A stretch of DNA of 55,328 nucleotides from Candidatus Heimdallarchaeota archaeon (GTDB taxonomy: Archaea > Asgardarchaeota > Heimdallarchaeia > Heimdallarchaeales > Heimdallarchaeaceae): assembly GCA_030607575.1 (NCBI GenBank), contig JAUWJS010000004.1, positions 1 to 55,328 on the forward strand. The letters are read 5' to 3'. The translations under genes and the position numbers were made by a program. The notes beneath the pieces were generated by a model. It searched no databases and was not told the origin of the DNA. It worked only from the letters and a program-made list of their open reading frames with translations. Of this stretch, positions 1 to 7,677 are shown in pieces (the first letter of the stretch is position 1; each line of letters begins with the position of its first letter).

Positions 1-959
1 CACCAGAACTCCACCTTCTCCGCCACTCTCGGATACACTTTCAAATCCTTCTCCTTGAATATCGCTTGAGTAGATCTCTTAGCATCAATGATTCTTTTCG
101 TATTATTTTCGTAGTATACAACCATTTCAGGTTGAATCCATGCCTGTTCTGCAATATCAGGAGTATCAATCTTAGGTTTCCACTCCCAATCTAAACCTTC
201 TAACAAAACCTCAGCAATCTCTTTACACAATTCCTCCCATTTGTAAGCAGTAGTCCTAGTAAACCAACATGCTTCAGCTTCTTTGTGTCTATACAAATGA
301 CTGGGGTCAGCAAATCCTCTTCCGCAGTCCTCACAAGCAAAAGGTTTCTCATCAGTATGCACAGCTATGATATGTAATTTAAGACCTCGAGCATGAGGAA
401 ACGATGAATCGCATTCTTCACAAGCATAAGGACGATGATTCCGATGAACAACTTTAACATGATCATTTAGATGACTACGAAGCTTAAAGGTAAAACCACA
501 TTCTTCACAAACATATTTACGTTGGTTTGTGTGAATAGCAATAATATGCTCCTTCAAGTGTTGTGGTAGCTTAAAAGTATCTCCACATTCTTTACAAACG
601 TGGGGACGGAGATTTTGATGAACTGATTTAATATGTCGTTCTAGATTATCTTTTCGTGGAAACTCATCATCACAGAGAGAGCATTTGAAAGTTCTATCTT
701 TATTATGAACAGAATTAATATGACGTTTCAGTGAGGCAAGTTGAGTAAAAGATTCCTTACAAATCTCACAATTATACTTAATACCAAGATGTTTTTCTTG
801 TATGTGTCTACCAAAAATATCTTTGCGTTTAGTAGAAAAAGAACAATGAGGACACTCAAAAGGTTTTGTTGAAGAATGAACAGAATCTTGATGACGTTTA
901 AGATTAGATCTACGAGTAAATGTTTTTCCACATTGATTACACTCAAACTTTGTGCTCAT
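1..959 (-). CDS. C2H2 zinc-finger protein with C-terminal PD-(D/E)XK-like nuclease domain, truncated by window edge
   Basis: Translation from ATG at 957-959 stays open to the window edge, giving 319 residues without a stop, so the C-terminus is missing. Eight C2H2 fingers fill roughly residues 7-240 (C-x2-C, then H-x4-H; for example CNQCGKTF and CEECGFTF); the last ends H...C rather than H...H. After the fingers comes a non-finger domain with PE at 277-278, a short hydrophobic stretch, and DAK at 292-294 (RIIDAKRS). This matches the spacing and chemistry of a PD-(D/E)XK nuclease core, though only two motifs are visible. The start lies 3 bases after the TAA of the upstream finger gene and in the same frame, so both are likely co-transcribed. 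Inference: a sequence-specific DNA-binding protein with nuclease or nuclease-derived function. The finger part is certain; the nuclease reading is moderate. No overlapping alternative frame shows protein-like composition. Confidence 0.85.
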   Translation of the reverse strand, partial: MSTKFECNQCGKTFTRRSNLKRHQDSVHSSTKPFECPHCSFSTKRKDIFGRHIQEKHLGIKYNCEICKESFTQLASLKRHINSVHNKDRTFKCSLCDDEFPRKDNLERHIKSVHQNLRPHVCKECGDTFKLPQHLKEHIIAIHTNQRKYVCEECGFTFKLRSHLNDHVKVVHRNHRPYACEECDSSFPHARGLKLHIIAVHTDEKPFACEDCGRGFADPSHLYRHKEAEACWFTRTTAYKWEELCKEIAEVLLEGLDWEWKPKIDTPDIAEQAWIQPEMVVYYENNTKRIIDAKRSTQAIFKEKDLKVYPRVAEKVEFW

Positions 960-962
960 CTT

Positions 963-1412
963 TTAGTCTTCCTTTGCAAAGTGTATTAGTTTCATGTGAT
1001 CCTTCAGATGGTGAGGTAGTTTGAAAGCTTCTTTACAAATTTCGCAGATATGGGGTCTAATATTCTGATGAACACCTCTAATATGTCTTTGTAGGCTATC
1101 CTTTCTCTTGAATGAAGCATCACATTGTGGACATTCAAAACTCGAAGATTGGTTATGTATTGTTACTCGATGCCTATTTAGATGAGACTGTTGCTGAAAT
1201 TCTTCCCCACAATAATTACAACTAAACATTCTTTGATGTTCATGAACTTGTTTAATATGACGATTGAGATTGTCTTTTCGGGAGGTTGTAAAATCACACA
1301 ATTCACATGAACGAACGTTTTTTGATTTGTGTACGGAACTAATGTGTCTATTCAATGAATCTTTTCTTGTAAAAGTTTTATTACATTTATCACAAGAAAA
1401 CATGTCACTCAT
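963..1412 (-). CDS. five-finger C2H2 zinc-finger protein
   Basis: A 149-residue protein consisting almost only of five C2H2 fingers (CDKCNKTF, CELCDFTT, CNYCGEEF, CPQCDASF, CEICKEAF), each closed by H-x4-H. It starts MSDMFSCDKC, closely parallel to the MSTKFECNQC start of the downstream gene, which suggests duplication of a finger gene. It ends in TAA at 963-965; the next gene begins two codons later in the same frame, so the pair could be read as one long finger protein with an in-frame stop. A TATA-like element at 1441-1449 lies about 30-37 bases before the ATG, which would give a nearly leaderless transcript. Predicted DNA or RNA binding; the target is unknown. Confidence 0.88.
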   Translation of the reverse strand: MSDMFSCDKCNKTFTRKDSLNRHISSVHKSKNVRSCELCDFTTSRKDNLNRHIKQVHEHQRMFSCNYCGEEFQQQSHLNRHRVTIHNQSSSFECPQCDASFKRKDSLQRHIRGVHQNIRPHICEICKEAFKLPHHLKDHMKLIHFAKED

Positions 1413-1439
1413 TTAGTATCAAAAATAGATCAAGAAAAC

Positions 1440-1452
1440 AGAATATAAACCC
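1440..1452 (-). promoter_or_regulatory. TATA-like promoter for the zinc-finger genes
   Basis: On the minus strand the stretch reads GGGTTTATATTC, an archaeal TATA-like box. Its distance to the ATG at 1412 would place transcription start within about 10 bases of the start codon. It separates the finger genes from the uS11 operon. Confidence 0.45.
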
Positions 1453-1470
1453 AAATAATACCAAATTGAA

Positions 1471-1487
1471 AGTAAAATAAAAAAAGG
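1471..1487 (-). terminator. T-tract after the uS13-uS4-uS11 operon
   Basis: Minus-strand reading is CCTTTTTTTATTTTAC directly after the uS11 stop at 1505. Archaeal RNA polymerase commonly terminates on such U-rich runs. No stable hairpin precedes it. Confidence 0.45.
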
Positions 1488-1504
1488 ATTGAAGTGTAGA
1501 ATTC

Positions 1505-2248
1505 TTACATTCTACGACCGCGTCTGCCTCCCTTCCTCCTACATCCATCGTGTGGGAGAGGTGTCACATCTTCTAGTCTTAATATTCTCATCCCTGACCT
1601 CTTTAGCGCTCTTAATGCTGCTTGTGTTCCTGGTCCAGGTGTTCTGTTCTTATGTCCTCCTGGTGCCCTATAACGTACATACAGCTGATATATTCCTTTA
1701 CTTTGCGCCTCTTGTGCTGCTGAGTTTGCTGCTTTCATTGCTGCATATGGACTTGATTCATTTCTGTCTGCTTTAACAAACATTCCTCCACTTTTACGGC
1801 TGAATGTTTCAGCACCTGAAATGTCGGTGATATGAACGATGGTATCATTGTAACTGGAAAAGATATGAGCAACACCGTATTTAGAATCTCTTCTTCTGGT
1901 TCTAGATCTAGCTTCAGTTTCAGATTTCTCTTCAGATTTCTCTTCAGATTTAGCCTTTTCTTCAGGTTTAGCTTCTTCTTTGGTTTTAGATTTTTCTTTT
2001 TTAGGAGCTTCAGGTTCTTCTTTCTTGGGTTTAGCTTCATCCTTGGCTTTTTTATCTTTAGTCTCTTTAGGTTTCTTTGGTTCGGCTTTCTTTTCTTCTT
2101 TAGGAGGTTCTGTTTTTTCTTGTTTCTTAGTAGTGGAGGTTTTCTTCTCTTTCTTTGGAGCTTCAACTTTCTCTTCTACTTTAGGAGTTTCAACGTCTCC
2201 CTTAGTTTTCTTAGCCGATTCTTTCTTTTCTTTTTTATCTTCACTCAT
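1505..2248 (-). CDS. rps11: 30S ribosomal protein uS11 with long charged N-terminal extension
   Basis: Residues about 121-247 are a full-length uS11 ([47 protein letters not shown]), the platform protein of the small subunit that contacts the 3' region of 16S rRNA. The first ~120 residues are an added low-complexity region made of Lys, Glu, Pro and Ala, about doubling the usual length of ~130 residues. The ATG at 2248 has GGTGAT a few bases upstream, and the frame is open throughout, so the extension appears genuinely encoded. It is the last gene of the uS13-uS4-uS11 group, 8 bases after uS4; rpoD, which often follows in archaea, is not here. Confidence 0.97.
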   Translation of the reverse strand: MSEDKKEKKESAKKTKGDVETPKVEEKVEAPKKEKKTSTTKKQEKTEPPKEEKKAEPKKPKETKDKKAKDEAKPKKEEPEAPKKEKSKTKEEAKPEEKAKSEEKSEEKSETEARSRTRRRDSKYGVAHIFSSYNDTIVHITDISGAETFSRKSGGMFVKADRNESSPYAAMKAANSAAQEAQSKGIYQLYVRYRAPGGHKNRTPGPGTQAALRALKRSGMRILRLEDVTPLPHDGCRRKGGRRGRRM

Positions 2249-2256
2249 AAAATCAC

Positions 2257-3243
2257 CTACTTATCTTCCTCCTTACTTTTGGCTAACAAATTCTTAGCCT
2301 CTTTGTTCATAGCTTCAGCAGTGGCAGGACCAATACCTGGGACCTTGGAAAGATCTTCAACTGTAGCTTTAGCAATTTTATCGACTGTGTTGAAACCATT
2401 TTCTTTGAGAAGCATTGCTGTTTTAGTACCAATACCCTTAATCGATGAAATGTCATCTTTTGGTGTAATTGGCTTTTTCTCTGCAGGTTTCTTAACAGGA
2501 AGTTTTTCCGTTGGTGCAGCTTCGGGTGCTGCTTTAGGTACTTCCTTGACTTCAGCTTTAGGTACACCCTTGACTTCAGCTTTAGGTACATCCTTGACTT
2601 CAGCTTTAGGTACATCCTTGACTTCAGGTTTAACTTCAGGTTTAACTTCAGGTTTAACTTCAGGTTTAGGCTTTCCTCTACCCTTTGGACTTTCTTTCTT
2701 TTCAGGAGGTTCTTCAACTTGAGTTGGTGGTGCTTGTGGTCTTGAAGGATGATCTTGTTTAACTAAAGGAGAACTTGGTGCATAAGCAATATGTTCTTCA
2801 TCATCTATCTTCACTAGCATTCCAGGAGAAGTAACTACTGCACTATTTAGAGCGATATGTCTATGTGCAATAAATTGTCTTGCTTGATAGGGAGAAGATG
2901 CTAAACCTTTCCTAAAGACAACTGTTTGTAATCTGCGGTTTAGTACTGTTTTAACATTCAAAGCTAGAACAGAATCGAGATCCCCACCTTGGGGAAGCAT
3001 ACCCAAACGAGTTAAACGGGATAACAATTCAGTTGCCCTTTGTTCTCTAATTTCAGGTGTTAGTGCTAGAAGAGCACGAGCTTGTTGTCGAGCTTTTGAT
3101 AATAAAGTTCTAGCTTTCCATAATTCTTTCTTGTTTCGTAATCCATACTCACCAACTAATGGTAACTCTCGTTCAATTCGATCTTTGTCATAAGGATGAC
3201 CTGGTGTTAGAATTTTCTTTTTATATCTTCGTATTCCACCCAT
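2257..3243 (-). CDS. rps4: 30S ribosomal protein uS4 with C-terminal helix-hairpin-helix extension
   Basis: Residues 1-~165 are archaeal uS4 ([19 protein letters not shown], then the S4 RNA-binding domain around [18 protein letters not shown]), a primary 16S rRNA binder and assembly initiator. The protein is 328 residues, against roughly 160-180 for the family. The extra part is a Lys/Pro/Glu/Val linker with PEVK and DVPKAEVK repeats (about residues 170-250) followed by a terminal helix-hairpin-helix unit ([12 protein letters not shown] and [12 protein letters not shown]). Such HhH tails bind nucleic acid non-specifically and occur on some archaeal ribosomal proteins, but not normally on uS4. 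Second gene of its operon. Confidence 0.96.
   Translation of the reverse strand: MGGIRRYKKKILTPGHPYDKDRIERELPLVGEYGLRNKKELWKARTLLSKARQQARALLALTPEIREQRATELLSRLTRLGMLPQGGDLDSVLALNVKTVLNRRLQTVVFRKGLASSPYQARQFIAHRHIALNSAVVTSPGMLVKIDDEEHIAYAPSSPLVKQDHPSRPQAPPTQVEEPPEKKESPKGRGKPKPEVKPEVKPEVKPEVKDVPKAEVKDVPKAEVKGVPKAEVKEVPKAAPEAAPTEKLPVKKPAEKKPITPKDDISSIKGIGTKTAMLLKENGFNTVDKIAKATVEDLSKVPGIGPATAEAMNKEAKNLLAKSKEEDK
2532..2670 (-). repeat. in-frame tandem repeats in the uS4 linker
   Basis: Two nested repeat types are visible. A 24-base unit encoding (D/G/E)VPKAEVK occurs about four times, and a 12-base unit encoding PEVK occurs four times. Both are multiples of three, so they change linker length without breaking the frame. 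They arise by slippage within coding sequence and are not a CRISPR array. Confidence 0.85.
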
Positions 3244-3253
3244 TCATTTCACC

Positions 3254-3697
3254 TTACCTTCTCCTCTTAGAAACACCCACAGTTGTACCTTTGCTACCAT
3301 GGGTTCGGGTCTTTTGCCCTCTGACTTTAAGCTTAAATTGGTGTCTGATTCCTCTACGACTTCGTATACGAATGTATCTTTCAATATCTTGTTTGGTTTG
3401 CAAAATGAGTTGAGCTTCAGTGATATGAATATTACCACCGGTTTGACGATCTTTCCTGCGATTAACCAACCATTCTGGTATGCCAGCAGCGACGGGATCA
3501 CTGATGACAGTTTCTATTTCCTTTATTTTAACATCAGTAAGAAAACCAATACGTTCTGATGCAGGAATATTCAATGTTTTTGCAATTGCTTGAGCTAATC
3601 GACTACTAACTCCAGTTATTCTTGAAAGACCCATAGAAACAGGAAGATGTCCTTCAAGATCTGTAGACTTTACCCTAACTAAATGGCGAAATGACAT
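3254..3697 (-). CDS. rps13: 30S ribosomal protein uS13
   Basis: A 147-residue uS13 of normal length, located at the head of the small subunit and contacting 5S/23S rRNA and P-site tRNA. Recognisable segments are the helix-two-turn-helix region (GLSRITGVSSRLAQAIAKTL), ASERIGFLTDVKIKEIE, and the basic C-terminus (RGIRHQFKLKVRGQKTRTHG...SKRRR). It is the first gene of a uS13-uS4-uS11 operon, in canonical archaeal order, with uS4 starting 10 bases after its stop. A 140-base leader with several possible hairpins lies upstream. Confidence 0.98.
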   Translation of the reverse strand: MSFRHLVRVKSTDLEGHLPVSMGLSRITGVSSRLAQAIAKTLNIPASERIGFLTDVKIKEIETVISDPVAAGIPEWLVNRRKDRQTGGNIHITEAQLILQTKQDIERYIRIRSRRGIRHQFKLKVRGQKTRTHGSKGTTVGVSKRRR

Positions 3698-3838
3698 ATT
3701 TTCACTCTTTGTGTTTTTTTATTCCACAACCCGAAGTTGTGGTGCTCTTCATCTCTGAATGTTCAGAATCAGGATTTTATCCTTCGAGCTTCGCCTTGTG
3801 CTTTCCAACATTTTTCTAAGTTGCACAAATGACCTTAG
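3698..3838 (-). promoter_or_regulatory. hairpin-rich 5' leader of the uS13 operon
   Basis: Between the predicted transcription start near 3838 and the uS13 ATG there are about 140 non-coding bases with several inverted repeats: CCACAAC/GTTGTGG (3724-3730 with 3736-3742, loop TTCGG on the transcript), TCTGA/TCAGA (3754-3758 with 3763-3767), GGAT/ATCC (3772-3775 with 3779-3782), and TTGTGC/GCACAA (3796-3801 with 3823-3828). A further CTAAG/CTTAG pair (3816-3820 with 3834-3838) would cross the last one, so the two are either alternatives or a pseudoknot. Most archaeal ribosomal transcripts have short leaders, so regulation, for example by a ribosomal protein of the operon, is plausible but unproven. 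Confidence 0.5.
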
Positions 3839-3852
3839 CTTGAGAGCGTAAG

Positions 3853-3871
3853 TTATTTTTTTAAGTATTTG
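3853..3871 (-). promoter_or_regulatory. TATA-box promoter of the uS13 operon
   Basis: Minus-strand reading GCAAATACTTAAAAAAATAA gives a purine-rich BRE-like part followed by a TATA-like box. It lies about 25 bases upstream of the position from which the hairpin-rich leader would begin. Confidence 0.5.
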
Positions 3872-3915
3872 CTTCAAAGACAAAAATGATTAAAAGACAT
3901 CAAAGATAGATATGG

Positions 3916-3995
3916 AGCCAGGACGGGGATTTGAACCCCGGAACCTACTGGCACTAGATTTCCAATCTAGCCTCATACCGCTTGAGTATCCTGGC
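3916..3995 (-). tRNA. tRNA-Ser(GGA)
   Basis: The minus strand folds as a class II tRNA. Acceptor GCCAGGA (3995-3989) pairs with TCCTGGC (3923-3917); the D arm is CTCAAGCGGTATGAG; the anticodon arm is CTAGA-TTGGAAA-TCTAG with anticodon GGA; a short variable arm with GCC/GGT pairing follows; the T arm is CGGGG-TTCAAAT-CCCCG. The genome continues CCA after the discriminator position (3915-3913), so CCA appears encoded. The discriminator reads T, where serine tRNAs usually have G. No intron is present. It reads codons UCC and UCU. Confidence 0.93.
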
Positions 3996-4265
3996 ATTTC
4001 AAATAGACTTTGAATGTCTTACGTTCAATCTTCATTTATTTTGTTTTAAAATGTTTCTTTTTCATCTTATTACTATTTTAAGAGATTTCGAAACCAATAA
4101 ATTATCATTTTGATCAAAACAAATCCTAATTAGTGCTGAAACTAACAAATGCAAAGTGTGAGATTCCCCCATTCCCATTTTTTATCTCTTCTTTCCAATA
4201 CACATACATAAAAAAACTCATAAATGAAACATCTTCTTTGAGTTAGAAATCAAACCGGTGGTTTC

Positions 4266-5729
4266 ATGGCATCAAAGTTTCTACTACTATTCAAACCGTT
4301 TCAACGCTTTACCTTAGAGGTAAAAAAACCTGCAAGGAAACCTTCCTTCAAGAGGAAGATAGCCTGGACTTTCGGAATACTGTCCCTTTACTTAGTGATG
4401 TTAAACATTCCTCTAGTTGGAGTACCTTCTGACGAAGGAACAGATCCATTCTTTGCGATGAGGGCGATTCTAGCTTCCCAAAGAGGAAGTCTAGCTGAAC
4501 TTGGAATAGGTCCCATAGTTACAGCTGGTTTGATTATGCAACTACTTGTGGGTTCACAAATCATTAAAGTTGATTTCTCGAATCCTGAGGAAAGAGCATT
4601 ATACACTGGAACACAAAAGATTCTAGCTGTATTAATGACAATCTTTGAAGCTCTCGCATATATCTTAGGTGGAGCTTATGGAGAAGATATCGGATTTGAA
4701 GCTTCAATGCTTATATTGGTTCAATTACTGGTAGCTGGGTTTATTATTTTATTAATGGATGAAATAATCCAAAAGGGCTATGGACTTGGAAGCGGTATCA
4801 GTCTTTTTATTGCAGCAAGTGTTTCTTTCAATATCTTTGATGGAATGTTTAGTCTTAGTCCTGAACCATCTGGAGGATTTAACTGGTTTAGAGGATGTGT
4901 TCTAGCATTCTTCCAAGCGATATTCAGTGATGATCCAAATGCTACTATGTCAACACCTTTCAGTCGAGTGGGTAGAACGCCAGATTTGATTGGACTATTA
5001 GCTACGATCGTTGTATTTGCGGTGGTAATTTATGTTGATTCCATAAAGATAGAAATCCCGGTACAACACAGTCAATATAAAATGCCAGCTCGTTACCCAA
5101 TAAAATTCCTTTATACTTCAAACATCCCAGTAATTCTAGTTAGTGCATTATTTGCAAACATTTATTTCATTTCTAATTTGATGTGGAATAATTGGAAAAG
5201 TGCAGCATCTGGACTAAAATATTTTCTTGTAAGATTCTTTGGTACGTGGGAAGACATATCAGGTGGTACGGGTAGTCAACAATTAGCACCTGTGACGGGT
5301 TTAGCGTCATATACGACGGCCCCATATGGTCCTGAGCAGATAGCGAAGTATCCAGTAAATGCTATAATTTACCTAGTGTTGATGGTTGCGCTTTGTGGCA
5401 TATTCTCACGGATCTGGATAGATACAGCGGGTATGAGTTCAAAAAATGTTGCGAAGCAATTACTTGATGCGAATATGCAAATACCTGGATTCAGAAGAAA
5501 TCCAAGGATAGTAGAAAAATACCTAGAAAGATATATTCCAACCGCAGCATGGTTAGGAGGGTTCTTCATAGGTGTACTAGCAGCCTTTGCGGATTTCCTA
5601 GGTGCATTAGGTACGGGAACAGGTATTCTGCTAACAACGGGTATTCTCCGTCAATACTATGAGATATTTGCTAGCGAACAAGTAAGTGAAACTGTTCCAG
5701 CATTAGCGGGATTCTTAGGCTTAAAATAA
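4266..5729 (+). CDS. secY: preprotein translocase subunit SecY (Sec61-alpha)
   Basis: A 487-residue polytopic membrane protein matching archaeal SecY/Sec61-alpha: N-terminal amphipathic helix (FLLLFKPF), TM1 near residues 36-50, the plug and TM2 region (IGPIVTAGLIMQLL), the cytosolic segment NPEERALYTGTQKI, and about ten membrane segments ending GILLTTGILRQYYEIFASEQ. It forms the protein-conducting channel in the plasma membrane and works with SRP54 (encoded at 38743). The start is preceded by GGTGG; AAACC/GGTTT at 4252-4264 could fold a small hairpin over this site. In most archaea secY follows uL15; here it stands alone after an inversion. Bases 3996-4265 upstream hold only promoter-like AT-rich sequence. 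Confidence 0.97.
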   Translation: MASKFLLLFKPFQRFTLEVKKPARKPSFKRKIAWTFGILSLYLVMLNIPLVGVPSDEGTDPFFAMRAILASQRGSLAELGIGPIVTAGLIMQLLVGSQIIKVDFSNPEERALYTGTQKILAVLMTIFEALAYILGGAYGEDIGFEASMLILVQLLVAGFIILLMDEIIQKGYGLGSGISLFIAASVSFNIFDGMFSLSPEPSGGFNWFRGCVLAFFQAIFSDDPNATMSTPFSRVGRTPDLIGLLATIVVFAVVIYVDSIKIEIPVQHSQYKMPARYPIKFLYTSNIPVILVSALFANIYFISNLMWNNWKSAASGLKYFLVRFFGTWEDISGGTGSQQLAPVTGLASYTTAPYGPEQIAKYPVNAIIYLVLMVALCGIFSRIWIDTAGMSSKNVAKQLLDANMQIPGFRRNPRIVEKYLERYIPTAAWLGGFFIGVLAAFADFLGALGTGTGILLTTGILRQYYEIFASEQVSETVPALAGFLGLK

Positions 5730-5739
5730 AACCTAAATC

Positions 5740-5765
5740 TCCTTCCCTTTTTATTATTTTTTTAA
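5740..5765. terminator. bidirectional T/A-rich terminator between secY and the oxidoreductase gene
   Basis: The short convergent spacer reads CCCTTTTTATTATTTTTTT on the plus strand, a T-tract serving secY, followed by A-rich sequence. The converging gene stops at 5773. This suits archaeal U-tract termination. Confidence 0.45.
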
Positions 5766-5772
5766 AAGTATA

Positions 5773-6723
5773 TTAAAAGTTTAAGTCAACTATTTGATGT
5801 GTTTCAATACTTTTAATTGAAGCTATAGCAATTTTCAAAGCCTTTAATCCATCTATTGATGTTACAACAGGTGGGGCATTTCCTAAACAAGATTCTGCAA
5901 ATGCGTGCATCTCTGCACTTAGAGGTTCCTTCCATTGAAACTTCTTATTACGCAACCATTCCTCGTCCTCAATTAAATAATCCTGTGATATATAATCTGC
6001 TTCAACAACACCCTTTTCGCAAGTTAAGTTTAACTTTCTTAGTTTATGAGGAGTAAGATAGTTCGATTCTATAAAGCCAGTTACTCCGTTACCAAAATCT
6101 AACAAAATTTCAGCATAATCAAAATAAGTATGCCTTAGCTTTCCTCCTCTTGCATAAACTGATTTGGGTTCTTTATCAGTAATATATCTAAAAGCATCTA
6201 TATCATGAATACTTACATCTCGAATAACATCTACATCTTTCAACCTATCTGGCCAGTATGGACCTAATCGTCTTGCGCTGATTAGAACAAGTTCTCCTAA
6301 TTCTTCTTTTTCAACTAGTTTTCTTGATCTAAATACTATAGGATTAAATCGTTCAATGAAGCCTACTGAAACTACAACATTTGAGCTTTTTTCCAAATCA
6401 ACTATCTTTTCTGCTTCTTCAACGGTGCTAGTCATTGGTTTTTCTATTAAGATATGCTTTCCTTTTTCTATAGCTTGCATCGCAATCTTAGAATGTGTTG
6501 AAGTTGGTGATGCTATTGTTATTGCATGAACATTTTCATCCTCAACCATCTCATCAATGCTAGAATAGAGTTTAGTATCGTATAATTTAGCTATTTCATT
6601 TGCCCTTTTTTGATTTAAATCAAAAAGTCCAACAAGGGCTGTATTGTCCATTTCAGTGAAGACACGAGCATGATTTTTCCCCCAACTACCAGTGCCTATT
6701 ACAGCTACATTTAGTTTTTTCAT
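5773..6723 (-). CDS. Gfo/Idh/MocA-family NAD(P)-dependent oxidoreductase
   Basis: A protein of about 316 residues with an N-terminal Rossmann fold (VAVIGTGSWGKNHARVF), the family EKP motif (HILIEKPMTSTVEEAE, where Lys is the conserved catalytic residue) and a C-terminal alpha/beta domain with DVSIHDIDAFRYI. The family oxidises or reduces sugars and sugar nucleotides; sequence flavour is close to the UDP-N-acetyl-hexosamine 3-dehydrogenase group, but the substrate cannot be fixed from sequence alone. A GTG nine bases upstream is in frame; GGTGA placed before the ATG at 6723 favours the ATG. Divergent from the Trm9-like methyltransferase gene. Confidence 0.88.
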   Translation of the reverse strand: MKKLNVAVIGTGSWGKNHARVFTEMDNTALVGLFDLNQKRANEIAKLYDTKLYSSIDEMVEDENVHAITIASPTSTHSKIAMQAIEKGKHILIEKPMTSTVEEAEKIVDLEKSSNVVVSVGFIERFNPIVFRSRKLVEKEELGELVLISARRLGPYWPDRLKDVDVIRDVSIHDIDAFRYITDKEPKSVYARGGKLRHTYFDYAEILLDFGNGVTGFIESNYLTPHKLRKLNLTCEKGVVEADYISQDYLIEDEEWLRNKKFQWKEPLSAEMHAFAESCLGNAPPVVTSIDGLKALKIAIASIKSIETHQIVDLNF

Positions 6724-6774
6724 TTTTTTCACCAGGAGACGAATTAATTATTCCCTCATTTTGAGTAAAGATAA

Positions 6775-6791
6775 GTAAATATATAAAATTT
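6775..6791. promoter_or_regulatory. shared AT-rich divergent promoter
   Basis: GTAAATATATAAAATTT is near-palindromic and gives a TATA-like box on both strands, between the oxidoreductase (minus) and methyltransferase (plus) genes. Confidence 0.4.
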
Positions 6792-6858
6792 CTCATTTGG
6801 TTGAATGGAGTGAAGAAAAAAGAAAATTGATAAAGCACCGCACCTTATTATTCATACA

Positions 6859-7578
6859 TTGTCAGATTTGGATTTCGAATTGATAGAAGCATATAAAAAA
6901 ATCTCTCCAAGGTACAGTAGTCTAAAGAAAAAACCATGGAAAGATTTTCAGAGATATTTAGAATCCATAAAAAAACGATTTTCACTACCTACAGAGGGAA
7001 TATTACTTGATATTGGAAGTGGAAATGCAAGAAATCTCTTGCTTTTTGAATCTCAAAGCTGGCAACACATAGCATCAGATATATCGTTTGAGCTATTAAA
7101 CTCAAGAGTTATTCTAGAAAACAACACTGTCTATCCTCTTAATAACAATGCAAACTCAATTCCTTTGAAGGAAAGGTCGGTTGATCTATCATTGTGTATC
7201 GCTACAATACATCATTTTAGGAATGAAGAGGAGGTGCTGCTTGTACTTAGAAATATCTCTAAAATTCTGAAACACGAAGGTTTTCTAATATTATCCTGTT
7301 GGAAAAAATGGAAGAAAGGAACCCGAAAGAAAATAATCTCTGATTTTCTTTTATATTTCTTTAAGAAAAGTAAAAATCGACTGTGGCGTTATGGGGACAT
7401 TTATCTTCCATGGTATAATGAGAAAAAGGAGCTAATAGCTGAAAGATACTATCATCTATTCGGTAAGAAAGAATTACTAAAAATTGTTTCAAGAGCAAAC
7501 TACAAAGTTATTGATTTTGCCAAACTGGGAGGAAGAGGTGGAAAAGATAATTTCTTTCTTCTATTAAAAAATGGTTAA
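6859..7578 (+). CDS. class I SAM-dependent methyltransferase, Trm9/ALKBH8-like
   Basis: A 239-residue Rossmann-fold methyltransferase: motif I ILLDIGSGNARNLLLF, then SVDLSLCIATIHHFRNEEE and the conserved LILSCWKKWKKG stretch. The IHHF segment and the W-rich strand after motif IV resemble the Trm9 family, which methylates carboxymethyl side chains on wobble uridine of tRNA; in archaea the exact substrate is not settled. The only in-frame start before the conserved region is TTG at 6859. The gene sits between SecY and the EMC3 group, where many archaea carry adenylate kinase. Confidence 0.72.
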   Translation: MSDLDFELIEAYKKISPRYSSLKKKPWKDFQRYLESIKKRFSLPTEGILLDIGSGNARNLLLFESQSWQHIASDISFELLNSRVILENNTVYPLNNNANSIPLKERSVDLSLCIATIHHFRNEEEVLLVLRNISKILKHEGFLILSCWKKWKKGTRKKIISDFLLYFFKKSKNRLWRYGDIYLPWYNEKKELIAERYYHLFGKKELLKIVSRANYKVIDFAKLGGRGGKDNFFLLLKNG

Positions 7579-7615
7579 TTTTGATAAAATTGCATAGTTT
7601 TAGTATACTCCAATT

Positions 7616-7634
7616 ACAAAAGCTTTTAAAAAGA
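7616..7634 (+). promoter_or_regulatory. BRE/TATA promoter for the EMC3-eL34-Cmk operon
   Basis: CAAAAGCTTTTAAAAAGAC combines a purine-rich BRE-like part and a TATA-like box, about 50 bases before the ATG at 7678. Confidence 0.5.
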
Positions 7635-7677
7635 CAATTATTTTTTGTGTAAGTAAGTACAGAATGTGGTTTTAATT

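Noticed and set aside
728-946. 72-codon minus-strand ORF opposite frame to the finger array
   Set aside because: It lies in another frame of the C2H2 gene and has a hydrophobic, biased composition; the finger frame is clearly the coding one.
957-965. Stop-codon reassignment suggested by the in-frame TAA plus the NIKD motif in aRF1
   Set aside because: TAA ends many complete conserved genes here (for example secY and eL34), and TAG and TGA also end conserved genes at their usual length.
2532-2670. Regular 24- and 12-base repeats that could suggest a CRISPR array
   Set aside because: No spacers; units are contiguous, multiples of three and in the uS4 reading frame.
1832-2722. 296-codon plus-strand ORF rich in Phe, Leu and Ser
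   Set aside because: It is antisense to the Lys/Glu-rich extensions of uS11 and uS4; those codons read backwards produce Phe/Leu/Ser without stops.
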